NCBI RefSeq assembly: GCF_025961475.1
Contig: NZ_JAOQNS010000004.1
Coordinates: forward strand, 124,001-188,000
Source of the DNA: Rhodobium gokarnense
GTDB lineage: Bacteria > Pseudomonadota > Alphaproteobacteria > Rhizobiales > Rhodobiaceae
Direction of reading: 5' to 3'
Length of the DNA: 64,000 nucleotides
The position numbers and the translations under genes are program-made. The notes beneath the pieces are model-generated. The model ran no database searches, was not told the DNA's origin, and saw nothing but the letters and a program-made list of their open reading frames with translations. Shown piece after piece: positions 20,358-28,661 of the stretch (within the stretch, counting starts at the first letter, position 1; each line of letters begins with the position of its first letter).

Positions 20358-20427
20358 TCTTTCCATCTTGGCGATTTCGGCCCGGAAAGAAAGTTACGTT
20401 TCTGACAGGTGCGAGCGGGCGCGGCGA

Positions 20428-21876
20428 TCACGGGAAGACCTCGGAGACGAACTTCACCCGCTGGTAGGCTTCCAGGCCCTCGATGCCGCTTTCCGACCCG
20501 AAGCCGGATTCGTTGACGCCGCCGAACGGGGTTTCGGGTGTCGAAATGCCCGTGTGGTTGACGCCGACAAGGCCTGCTTCAAGGGCGAGTTCGGCGCGCT
20601 GGGCAAGGCCGCCGTCGCGGGTGAAGACGAAGGAGGCAAGGCCGTAGGGCAGGGCATTCGCCCGCTCCATCACCTCGTCGAATTCGGCGAACGGGGTCAG
20701 CGAGGCGATCGGTCCGAACGGCTCTTCCGACATGATCCGGGCGTTTTCCGGAATATCGGCAAGGACGGTCGGGGCGAAATAGTTGCCGGGGCGGTGCAGC
20801 ACCTCGCCGCCGGTCAGGAGCCGAGCGCCCTTGCCGGTCGCGTCCGTGACGAGATCGGTCATCGCCTCAAGGCGGCGCGGGGCGATCATCGGGCCCATCC
20901 TGGTGTCCGGCTCAAGGCCGTGGCCGATGGTGAGGGCACCGGCGGCCGCGGCCATCTTTTCCGCGAATGCCTCGTAGATGCTTTCGTGGATGAAGAACCG
21001 GGTCGGCGAGGTGCAGACCTGGCCGGCATTGCGGAACTTCGCTGCCGCAAGGGTCGCGACCGCGTGGTCGACGTCGGCATCGGCAAAGACGATGACCGGG
21101 GCGTGGCCGCCCAGTTCCATGGTGGACCGCTTCAGGGTCTCGGCCGCGCGGGCCTGCAAGAGCTTGCCGACGCGGGTCGAGCCGGTCAGCGAGATCTTCT
21201 TGATCTCGGGCGCGGCGATCAGGTGCAGCGAGATGTCGTCGGGGACGCCGAAGACGAGGTTGAGCGCGCCGTCCGGCACGCCGGCCTCCTGAAAGCAGCG
21301 GGCGAAGGCGACGGCCGTTCCCGGCGTTTCCTCGGCCGCCTTCAGGATGATCGAGCAGCCGGCGCCGAGCGCCCCGGCGATCTTGCGGATGGCGTTGGAA
21401 GCCGGAAAATTCCACGCGGCGAAGGCGGCGACCGGGCCGACCGGTTCCTTCAGCACCATCTGGCGCTGGCCGGCGGCGCGGCCGGGGACGATCCGGCCGT
21501 AGGCGCGCTTGCCTTCCTCCGCGTACCATCGCGTGGCATCGACGGAAAACAGGGTCTCACCCTTTGCCTCGGCGAAGGGCTTGCCGTTTTCCAGCGTCAG
21601 CGTCTTGGCGATGGTGTCCGCCCGTTCGGCCATCAGGTCGGCGGCGCGGCCCATGATGGTGGCGCGCTCCAGCGCCGTCTTTGCCTTCCAGGCGCGGAAC
21701 CCGGCGACCGATGCCGCGATCGCGGCGTCGAGATCGGCGGCCGTCGCATGGGGCACGCGGCCGAGTTCGGCGCCGGAGCCGGGGTCGACGAGGGGCGAGG
21801 AGTCCCGCGCGTTTGCGCCGATCCACTGGCCGTCGATGAAGAGGCCGATCGTCTCGGGATAGGAAGTGTCGGGCAT
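20428..21876 (-). CDS. NAD(P)-dependent aldehyde dehydrogenase, succinate-semialdehyde type
   Basis: About 482 residues. The active-site cysteine is in NAGQVCTSPTRF and the general-base glutamate in MELGGHAPVIV. The NAD-binding AWNFPASNAIRK and GSTRVGK motifs match the succinate-semialdehyde/glutarate-semialdehyde group. It would oxidise the semialdehyde made by the neighbouring aminotransferases. The ATG at 21876 is preferred to a TTG four codons upstream. It shares the divergent promoter region and GntR palindrome with hyuB. Confidence 0.87.
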   Translation of the reverse strand: MPDTSYPETIGLFIDGQWIGANARDSSPLVDPGSGAELGRVPHATAADLDAAIAASVAGFRAWKAKTALERATIMGRAADLMAERADTIAKTLTLENGKPFAEAKGETLFSVDATRWYAEEGKRAYGRIVPGRAAGQRQMVLKEPVGPVAAFAAWNFPASNAIRKIAGALGAGCSIILKAAEETPGTAVAFARCFQEAGVPDGALNLVFGVPDDISLHLIAAPEIKKISLTGSTRVGKLLQARAAETLKRSTMELGGHAPVIVFADADVDHAVATLAAAKFRNAGQVCTSPTRFFIHESIYEAFAEKMAAAAGALTIGHGLEPDTRMGPMIAPRRLEAMTDLVTDATGKGARLLTGGEVLHRPGNYFAPTVLADIPENARIMSEEPFGPIASLTPFAEFDEVMERANALPYGLASFVFTRDGGLAQRAELALEAGLVGVNHTGISTPETPFGGVNESGFGSESGIEGLEAYQRVKFVSEVFP

Positions 21877-21967
21877 TGGTGTCGTCAAACCTGCTGGTGA
21901 TGTCTTTCGGCAGCGGCGGGGGGATTTTCCGCTTGCGGAGTCCGCTTTCCGTATTTAACCCTATGCT

Positions 21968-21982
21968 GTGATCTGTGATCAC
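21968..21982. promoter_or_regulatory. GntR operator, site 3 (between aldehyde dehydrogenase and hyuB)
   Basis: GTGATCTGTGATCAC has perfect GTGAT and ATCAC half-sites with a five-base spacer. It lies between two divergent genes, 32 bases before the hyuB start and about 90 before the aldehyde dehydrogenase start, so one site could control both. Confidence 0.7.
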
Positions 21983-22014
21983 GCAATAGGAAATCTCACG
22001 AGAAAGGGCGGCTC

Positions 22015-23829
22015 ATGGCACAAGCGACCGGAACGGCGCGGGAGACGTTGGGGGAGGCGGCGGCAGGCAGCCCGCTCGAGCCGCATCTCCTGCCGGTGCT
22101 GTCGGCACGACTGTCGGCGATCGTCAGGGAAATGAACGCGACGCTGATGAAGGCGAGCCGCTCGTCGGTGATCAAGAACTCCAAGGACTTTTCCTGCGGG
22201 CTCCTGACCTTCGATCACCGGCTCTTGTCCGTTGAGGACTGCATTCCGATCCACATCGCCGCGCTGGAACAGGCGACGAGGCCGCTGACGGAGTTCTTCG
22301 ACGACATCCGGCCCGGCGATGCGTTCATGAACAACTGCCCCTATACGGGCAACTCGCACCACGCCGACATGACGTTGTGCGTGCCCGTCTTCGTCGACGA
22401 CGAACCGATGTTCTGGACCTTGTCGCGGGCGCACCATGCCGATATCGGCGCGCCGATCCCGACGACCTATCTCACGGAGGCTGCGACCATCTACGAGGAG
22501 GGCGTGCATCTCCCCTGCGTGCGCATCCAGGAGGGTCTTAAGGACCGCGCCGACATCATCCGCATGTGCCGCACCAAGATCCGCGTTGCGGACCTGTGGT
22601 ACGGCGATTACCTGGCGCAGGTCGGCGCCTGCCGCATCGGCGAGCGGCGGCTGAAGGAACTGGCGGAGCGCTACGGCACCGATGTGATCAAGGCCTTCAT
22701 CCGCGAATGGATGGACTATGGCGACCGGATGATGGCCGCGGAAATCGCCAAGCTGCCGAAGGGACGCTGGCGCTTCGAGAACCGGCACGACCCGGTGCCG
22801 GGCGTCGCCGAGGACGGCATTCCGGTCAATGTGGAGGTCGAGATCGACCCCGATGCGGGTACGATCACCGTCGATACGACGGACAATGTCGACTGCGTCC
22901 CGGGCGGGCTCAACCTTACCGAGGCGACGGCCACCGCCTCCTGCCGCATCGGCGTCTTCTACAATCTCAACCCCGACCTGCCGCACAACCAGGGCAGCGC
23001 CGACCGCATCCGCATCCGGCTGAGGGAGAACTGCGCCCTCGGCATTCCGCGCTATCCGGTCGGCACCTCGGTGGCGACCACCAATCTCACCAGCCGGCTG
23101 ATCGCGGCCGTCGCCTCCTGCTTTGCCCAGATCGGCACCAATAACGGCATGGGCGAGTTCGCCTATTCCCAGGCGCTCGGCGAGGCTGTCATTTCCGGCG
23201 AGGATGCGACGCGCGGCGGTCTTCCCTTCGTCAACCAGGTCTTCATCGGCTATGGCGGCGGCGGCGCCTCGCACGGCTATGACGGCTGGCTGTCCTCGGG
23301 AGCGGCCTGCGACGGCGGCCAGATGCAGGTCGATTCGGTTGAGGTCGTCGAGGGCATGTACCCGATCGTCATCGAGGAGCGCGGCTGCGCCCGGGATTCC
23401 GGTGGGCCTGGCACCTGGGACGGTGCGCCGGGCATCGAGGGGGCGTTCCGCCCGCTCGGCGGCGCCATGACCGTCTACTGGGGCTCGGACGGCGACGTCA
23501 CCCCGGCAAAGGGCGTTGCCGGCGGCGGGGCGGCGGCCACATCCGGCAACTGGCGGCGCGAGGCCGACGGCACCGTCACGACATTGCCGGCCTTCGGCGA
23601 TGCGACGATCGCCGCCGACGAGGCCGTGCGGTTCCGCGCCTGCGGCGGCGGCGGCTACGGCGATCCGGCGGCCCGCGACCCGCAGCGCGTGCTGCGCTCG
23701 GTGCGGCGTGGCTGGGTCAGCCCGGAGCGGGCCCGCGACATCCACCGGGTCGCCGTTTCCTGGAACCCGGAAGCGCTCGACTGGGACCTTGATGACACCA
23801 CCACCGCGCAACTGCGCGGCGCGCTCTGA
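22015..23829 (+). CDS. hyuB: Hydantoinase B/oxoprolinase family protein
   Basis: 604 residues, normal for the HyuB family. The protein has the conserved NSKDFSCGLLTFD, NNCPYTGNSHHADM and NLTEATATASCRIGVFYN segments. It forms the second subunit of ATP-dependent hydantoinase/oxoprolinase-type amidohydrolases, or of acetone-carboxylase-like enzymes, so the substrate is a cyclic amide or a related compound. Expected partner is HyuA, whose gene starts eight bases later. A third, small subunit of the carboxylase type is absent, which favours a hydrolase. Confidence 0.85.
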   Translation: MAQATGTARETLGEAAAGSPLEPHLLPVLSARLSAIVREMNATLMKASRSSVIKNSKDFSCGLLTFDHRLLSVEDCIPIHIAALEQATRPLTEFFDDIRPGDAFMNNCPYTGNSHHADMTLCVPVFVDDEPMFWTLSRAHHADIGAPIPTTYLTEAATIYEEGVHLPCVRIQEGLKDRADIIRMCRTKIRVADLWYGDYLAQVGACRIGERRLKELAERYGTDVIKAFIREWMDYGDRMMAAEIAKLPKGRWRFENRHDPVPGVAEDGIPVNVEVEIDPDAGTITVDTTDNVDCVPGGLNLTEATATASCRIGVFYNLNPDLPHNQGSADRIRIRLRENCALGIPRYPVGTSVATTNLTSRLIAAVASCFAQIGTNNGMGEFAYSQALGEAVISGEDATRGGLPFVNQVFIGYGGGGASHGYDGWLSSGAACDGGQMQVDSVEVVEGMYPIVIEERGCARDSGGPGTWDGAPGIEGAFRPLGGAMTVYWGSDGDVTPAKGVAGGGAAATSGNWRREADGTVTTLPAFGDATIAADEAVRFRACGGGGYGDPAARDPQRVLRSVRRGWVSPERARDIHRVAVSWNPEALDWDLDDTTTAQLRGAL

Positions 23830-23837
23830 GGGCAGGC

Positions 23838-25904
23838 ATGACTTACGAACTCTGTATCGATATCGGCGGCACCTTCACGGACTGCCTCGTGGAGGCGCCC
23901 GACGGCGGGCGCCACATCTTCAAGGTCCCGACGACGCCGGGGGTCTTCCAGAACGGCTTCATGAACGCCATCGAGACATCGGCCGAGGGCTTCGGCATGA
24001 CGCTGGCGGACTTCCTCCAAAAGGTCGACCGCATCGTCCATGGCTCGACCGTCTCCACCAATGCCCTCGTGGAGCGCAAGGTGGCGCGCACCGGCTATCT
24101 GTGCAATGCCGGCCATCTCGATGTGCTGACCATCCGCGAGGCGCTGCCGAAGCCCGTCTTCGACTGGCGCCTCGACTATCCGGACCCCTACGTCTCCCGC
24201 GGGCGCACCTTCGGCATCACCGGCCGCATGGATGCCGCCGGCAACGAACTGGAGCCGCTTGACGAGGCCTCGGTCGTGGCGGCCGTGGACGCGCTCCGGG
24301 CGGGCGGCGCCGAGGCCATCGGCGTTGCCTATCTGTGGTCGATCTCCAATCCTGCGCACGAGATCAGGACGCGGGAGATCATTGCCGATATGTGGCCGGA
24401 GGTGCCGGTGACGCTCAGCCACGAGCTCAATCCGATCGGCCGGGAGTACCGGCGCACTATCGCCACCGTCATCGATGCCTCGCTGCAGCCCATCGTCAGC
24501 TCCTATGTGCGCGCGCTGACCGGCGCGCTCGACGCGGCCGGCTACGACAAGGATCTTCTGCTCGCCAACTGCATGGGCGGCATGATGCCCCCGGAGGAAC
24601 TGATCCGGCGGCCGATCTATAGCGTCATGTCGGGGCCGACCCTGGCGCCGATGGCGGCCCAGCAGCTTCTCCCGGGCCGCAACCTGATCGTCGCGGACAT
24701 GGGCGGGACCACCTTCGACGTCTCCGCCTTGCGGGACGGCGCGCCGGTCGTCTCGCCGGAGGCCTGGATCGGCCCGGACATGCTCGGCATGGCCAAGATC
24801 GACGTGCGCTCGGTCGGTGCCGGCGGCGGCTCCATCGCCTGGGTCGATGCCGGCGGCATGCTGCGCGTCGGCCCGCACAGCGCGGCCGCGGTGCCGGGTC
24901 CGGCCTGCTACGGTCGCGGCGGCACCCAGCCGACGATCACCGATGCCAATCTGGTGCTCGGCTATCTCGACCCGGACCATTTCCTCGGCGGCTCGATGCC
25001 GCTCGATCGCGCTGCGGCGGAAAGCGTGCTCTCGCCGCTTGCGGAGACGCTCGGCCTTTCCATCGAGGCCCTTTCCCATGCCATCTTCACCACCTCCAAC
25101 AACACCATGGTCGGCCTGATCACCGACATGACGGTGAAGGAGGGCATCGATCCGCGCGACAGCTCGATTGTCGTCGGCGGCGGCGCGACGGCGCTGCACA
25201 TCGCCGAGATCGCACGCGAGATGGGGATCACGGAAATCCTCATTCCGCGCTTTGCCGCGGGCCTGTCGGCCTTCGGCGGCCTGATCTCGGACATGCGCCG
25301 GGAGGAGGTGGCGAGCCAGCTCCATGCCTCCGATGCGTTCGACGTCGACCGGGTCAACGGCGTCCTCGACGATCTTTACGCTGCGGGCAAGGCGTTCCTC
25401 GACCGCGCCGGCGTGCCTGAGGAGCGCCAGCGCTTCGACTATGTCTTCCTGGCGCGCTACCGCTACCAGAGCTGGGAGATCGAGGTCCCGTTCATGCCGA
25501 CGGATGGGCACATCACCGAGGCGGATGTCGAGGCCCTCGTCGCTGCGTTCCACGACATGCACGAGCGGGTCTATTCGGTCCGCATGGACGGCGACGTGGT
25601 GGAGTTCACGACCTGGAAGGTGCGCGCCACCGGCGTGCGCCCCGGCCGCATCGCGCCGGCCGGCATGCCGGCGGCGACATCGAGGTCCGCGACGCCGAAG
25701 CTTTCCCGCCGCGTCTACATGCACGAGCGGTCCGGCATGGTCGAGTGTCCGGTCTATTTCGGCGAAGAACTGCGGCCGGGCGATACCCTCGACGGGCCGG
25801 CGATCATCGAAGAGCCGACGACGACGATCCTGGTGCCGCAAGACGCCCGGGTGACGCTCGACAGCGAGGACAATTACCAGATGCTGCTCGGAGACGTCGC
25901 CTGA
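23838..25904 (+). CDS. hyuA: Hydantoinase A/oxoprolinase family protein
   Basis: 688 residues. The N-terminal ATP-binding phosphate-1 motif of the ASKHA fold is visible (CIDIGGTFTDCLVE, about 6-19), with a second at DMGGTTFDVSAL (about 287-298). The central and C-terminal parts match the hydantoinase/oxoprolinase family. With HyuB it should open a cyclic imide or lactam at the cost of ATP. Its gene neighbours make a lactam, hydantoin or pyrimidine-derived amide plausible, feeding omega-amino acids to the aminotransferases; that link is an inference. Confidence 0.87.
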   Translation: MTYELCIDIGGTFTDCLVEAPDGGRHIFKVPTTPGVFQNGFMNAIETSAEGFGMTLADFLQKVDRIVHGSTVSTNALVERKVARTGYLCNAGHLDVLTIREALPKPVFDWRLDYPDPYVSRGRTFGITGRMDAAGNELEPLDEASVVAAVDALRAGGAEAIGVAYLWSISNPAHEIRTREIIADMWPEVPVTLSHELNPIGREYRRTIATVIDASLQPIVSSYVRALTGALDAAGYDKDLLLANCMGGMMPPEELIRRPIYSVMSGPTLAPMAAQQLLPGRNLIVADMGGTTFDVSALRDGAPVVSPEAWIGPDMLGMAKIDVRSVGAGGGSIAWVDAGGMLRVGPHSAAAVPGPACYGRGGTQPTITDANLVLGYLDPDHFLGGSMPLDRAAAESVLSPLAETLGLSIEALSHAIFTTSNNTMVGLITDMTVKEGIDPRDSSIVVGGGATALHIAEIAREMGITEILIPRFAAGLSAFGGLISDMRREEVASQLHASDAFDVDRVNGVLDDLYAAGKAFLDRAGVPEERQRFDYVFLARYRYQSWEIEVPFMPTDGHITEADVEALVAAFHDMHERVYSVRMDGDVVEFTTWKVRATGVRPGRIAPAGMPAATSRSATPKLSRRVYMHERSGMVECPVYFGEELRPGDTLDGPAIIEEPTTTILVPQDARVTLDSEDNYQMLLGDVA

Positions 25905-25962
25905 GCGTCCCGAGCGGCGGGCATGACCGGCGGCCGGCGCGGCGCCGGTCGCGTGACCGGCG

Positions 25963-26712
25963 TCAGTCCATATAGGAGCCGCCGTTCACGCTCAGCGTCT
26001 CTCCGACGATGTAGCTGGCGGCGTCCGACACGAGGAAGAGGGCGGCGCTGGAGATTTCTGCTGCCTCGCCGAGCCGGCCGATGGCGATGCGGCCGAGCGT
26101 GTTCGCCTTCAGCTCCGGCGACATCTCGTCGGTCAGCTCGGTGCGGACGAGGCCCGGCGCCAGGGCGTTGACGTTGACGCCCTTGGCGGCGACGTCGGCC
26201 GCCAGCGATTTCGTCAGTCCGATGATGCCGGCCTTGGCCGCCGTGTAGTGGGCGTTGCCGAGGAAGTCGCCGCGCTTGCCGGCGACGGAGCTGATGTTGA
26301 GCACCTTGCCGTAGCCGCGCGCGATCATCCCCGGCAGCGCGGCGCGGCAGCAGTTGAAGGTTCCGGTCAGGTGGATGTCGATGAGCCGGCGCCATTTCGC
26401 ATCCGTGATCTCGGGCCAGGACACGAAATCGCCGATCCCGGCATTGTTGATGAGGATGTCGAGGGGACCCGCCGATGCGGCCTCGATCTCCTGAAGCATG
26501 CGCGCCACGGCCGCGCTGTCGCTGACGTCGGCGATCACCGGCAGGGCCTTGCCGCCGGCCGCGACGATCTCGTCGGCGGTTTGCCGGGCGGCATCGGCCG
26601 CAACGTCGTTGACGGCGACGGTCGCGCCATCCGCCGCAAGGTCGAGGGCCATGCGCCGGCCAAGGCCGTGGGCCGCACCGGTCACCAAAGCAATCCTGCC
26701 TGAAAAACGCAT
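25963..26712 (-). CDS. Short-chain dehydrogenase/reductase
   Basis: 249 residues, a classical SDR. The cofactor motif TGAAHGLG is at about 11-18, NNAGIG at about 89-94, the catalytic serine in NISSVAG (about 139-145) and the catalytic pair in YTAAK (Tyr156, Lys160). Asp/Asn-Val after beta-2 (AVNDVAAD) suggests NAD rather than NADP. The ATG at 26712 follows GGGAGA; the longer frame runs across the IclR control region. It is divergent from the iclR gene with an operator between, so it probably acts on the sugar or polyol handled by this block. Confidence 0.87.
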   Translation of the reverse strand: MRFSGRIALVTGAAHGLGRRMALDLAADGATVAVNDVAADAARQTADEIVAAGGKALPVIADVSDSAAVARMLQEIEAASAGPLDILINNAGIGDFVSWPEITDAKWRRLIDIHLTGTFNCCRAALPGMIARGYGKVLNISSVAGKRGDFLGNAHYTAAKAGIIGLTKSLAADVAAKGVNVNALAPGLVRTELTDEMSPELKANTLGRIAIGRLGEAAEISSAALFLVSDAASYIVGETLSVNGGSYMD

Positions 26713-26770
26713 AGACCCTGTCTCCCTGCTGCCGGGCGCCGCTGCCGTAGCGATGTCCCGCCGATCGATT

Positions 26771-26787
26771 GTTCCGAATAATGGAAC
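26771..26787. promoter_or_regulatory. IclR operator, site 1 (between SDR and iclR)
   Basis: GTTCCGAATAATGGAAC is a perfect 5-bp inverted repeat with a seven-base spacer, 58 bases before the SDR start and about 215 before iclR. The identical half-sites and spacing recur at 32873, with a degenerate copy at 30684. Confidence 0.65.
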
Positions 26788-27002
26788 GATGTTCTGGTTA
26801 CAGAGGATCGGGATCGCCTTCAAGCGTTCATCTCGGCTTTTTGGCGCATTGCGCCCTATCGCCGCAAATCCGGGCGCCTTGGTTGTTGGCCGGCACGGAC
26901 GCATCGCAAGCTTTGGCGCGAACCGCCGCGGTCGGCCAAACGCGCTTGGCATTGGCGAAGGAGCGTGTATTTTCAGAACGTCGTTTCAAATGGAATTGCC
27001 AA

Positions 27003-27791
27003 ATGTCGTCTTCCAGCCTCGATCGCTGTTTCACCATCCTTGAAATCCTCGCCGACCACCGTCTCGGCCTGTCCCTCGGTGATACCGCGAGCCGGGCGCA
27101 GATCCCCAAGAGCGCCGCGCACCGGCTGCTCAATTCCCTGTGCAGCACCGGCTACGTGGTCCAGTTGCCTTCCCGCGACTATCGCCTGACGCTGAAGATG
27201 CCCGTTCTCGGGTTCCGGTTCCTGTCCAATACCGGGATCCTGGACGAGTGCCAGCATGTGCTCGACCGGCTGGCCGGCGAGATCGGCGACCTCGTCCGGC
27301 TGTCGATGGTCAACGACGACACGCTGGTCTGGGTGGCCAAGGCGCAAGGGGCAAAGAGCAGCCTCGTCATCGATCCGGTGATGGGCCACGAGGTGGCCCT
27401 GCATGCGACGGCGACGGGCAAGGTCTGGCTCGCCTCGCTGTCGACCGAGCAGGCGCTGCGCTACGTGCTTCGGGACGGGTTCGGCACGCCGCAACAGCAC
27501 GGGCCCAACGTCATCCAGACGATCGAGGACCTGCAGGCCGAGCTGGCAAAGACCAAGGAGCGCGGCTACGGCCTGGCGCTGGAAGAGGCGGATCCGGGGA
27601 TTGTCGCGATTGCGGTCGGCATCCCGAGCGCCAAATCGGCCGACACCATCGTCGCCACGGTCTCGATCGCCGGGCCGACGTCGCGCCTCTCCGAAGAGGT
27701 TCTGGTGGGGCACCTGCCGAAGCTGCGCGCCGCGGCCGATCAGCTTCGCGGGATCGACGTGCTGATGGAGTTCGCCGACGCCGCGTTCTGA
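27003..27791 (+). CDS. IclR-family transcriptional regulator
   Basis: About 262 residues. The N-terminal winged helix-turn-helix (about 5-60) has the recognition region IPKSAAHRLLNSLCSTGYV. The C-terminal ligand-binding GAF-like domain (about 75-250) contains MGHEVALHATATGKVWLA and the conserved RGYGLALEEADPGIVAIAVGI region. The ATG at 27003 is chosen because the helix-turn-helix starts just inside; the long upstream extension covers the operator. Repeated GTTCC-N7-GGAAC sites before the surrounding operons suggest it runs the whole 26-38 kb block. The effector is unknown. Confidence 0.88.
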   Translation: MSSSSLDRCFTILEILADHRLGLSLGDTASRAQIPKSAAHRLLNSLCSTGYVVQLPSRDYRLTLKMPVLGFRFLSNTGILDECQHVLDRLAGEIGDLVRLSMVNDDTLVWVAKAQGAKSSLVIDPVMGHEVALHATATGKVWLASLSTEQALRYVLRDGFGTPQQHGPNVIQTIEDLQAELAKTKERGYGLALEEADPGIVAIAVGIPSAKSADTIVATVSIAGPTSRLSEEVLVGHLPKLRAAADQLRGIDVLMEFADAAF

Positions 27792-27812
27792 GGGTGCGGC
27801 GCGCTTCGGACG

Positions 27813-28661
27813 TCACCGCGCGGCGTCGACGAAATGCCGGGCGATCAGGTGGATCTGGTTGGCGATCATGTGTTCGCCGGAGTGGATCGCCGCGCCGCGC
27901 TTCTCCGCCTCGCGCAACAGCCGTGTCTTGGCCGGCTCGGCGATGACGTCGGCGACCAGCATGGTGGCGTTGATGCGGTCGACGGCGACGGGCAGGGGAT
28001 CGTCGGCGCGCATGCCGAGCGAGGTTGCGTTGACGATGAGGTCGTGGTCGCAGGGCACCGGATCGCCGGCAAGGACCCGCCCTGTGCCGAGGACGCGATT
28101 GACATGGTCGGCGAGCGCCTCGGCCTTCGGCCGGGTGCGGTTGCAGATCGTGACGGTGACGACGCCGGCCTCAAGCAGGGCGAAGGCGATGGCCTTTGCC
28201 GCGCCGCCGGCGCCGAGCAGGAGGCAGTTGCGGCCTCTGGGATCGTGGTGCTGGCTGAGGAGGCCGTCGACGAAGCCGCGGCCGTCGAACTGGTAGCCGC
28301 AGAAGCTGCCGTCGGCCTCGCGGCGCACCACATTGACGGCGCCGACCCGTTCGGCCTCCGGATCGAGGCTGTCGCAGAGCGCGATGGCGTCTTCCTTGTG
28401 CGGCAGGGTCAGGGTGAGGCCGATGACGTTGCCGACCGCCCGCAATCCGGTCCAGACGGCGCGGAGATCCTGGCGGGCGACGCGCAGGGGCGCGCAGACG
28501 ATGTTCGCTCCGAGCTCGCGAAACAGCGGGTTGATTGCCTGGGGCGTGCGGACCTGGGCGATCGGATCGCCGAGCATGCCGATGATCTTCGTGCTGCCGT
28601 CGATGGCATCCGGCGTTTCGGCGGTCTGGCGGGCGCGCGCGGCGGAGGTTTCAACAGTCAT
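27813..28661 (-). CDS. Shikimate/quinate dehydrogenase-like oxidoreductase with altered substrate pocket
   Basis: 282 residues, AroE fold. The catalytic lysine is in TLPHKED, the asparagine in GAVNVVRR, the aspartate in YQFDGRG and the NADP-type dinucleotide site in LLGAGGAAKAI and NRTRPKA. The N-terminal SxS pair that grips shikimate's carboxylate in AroE is missing: the segment reads GDPIAQVRTPQAIN. The usual NTD motif is also changed (YQFD). The true substrate is therefore probably not shikimate. Its start overlaps the stop of the upstream FG-GAP gene by four bases, so it serves the same pathway. Confidence 0.8.
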   Translation of the reverse strand: MTVETSAARARQTAETPDAIDGSTKIIGMLGDPIAQVRTPQAINPLFRELGANIVCAPLRVARQDLRAVWTGLRAVGNVIGLTLTLPHKEDAIALCDSLDPEAERVGAVNVVRREADGSFCGYQFDGRGFVDGLLSQHHDPRGRNCLLLGAGGAAKAIAFALLEAGVVTVTICNRTRPKAEALADHVNRVLGTGRVLAGDPVPCDHDLIVNATSLGMRADDPLPVAVDRINATMLVADVIAEPAKTRLLREAEKRGAAIHSGEHMIANQIHLIARHFVDAAR

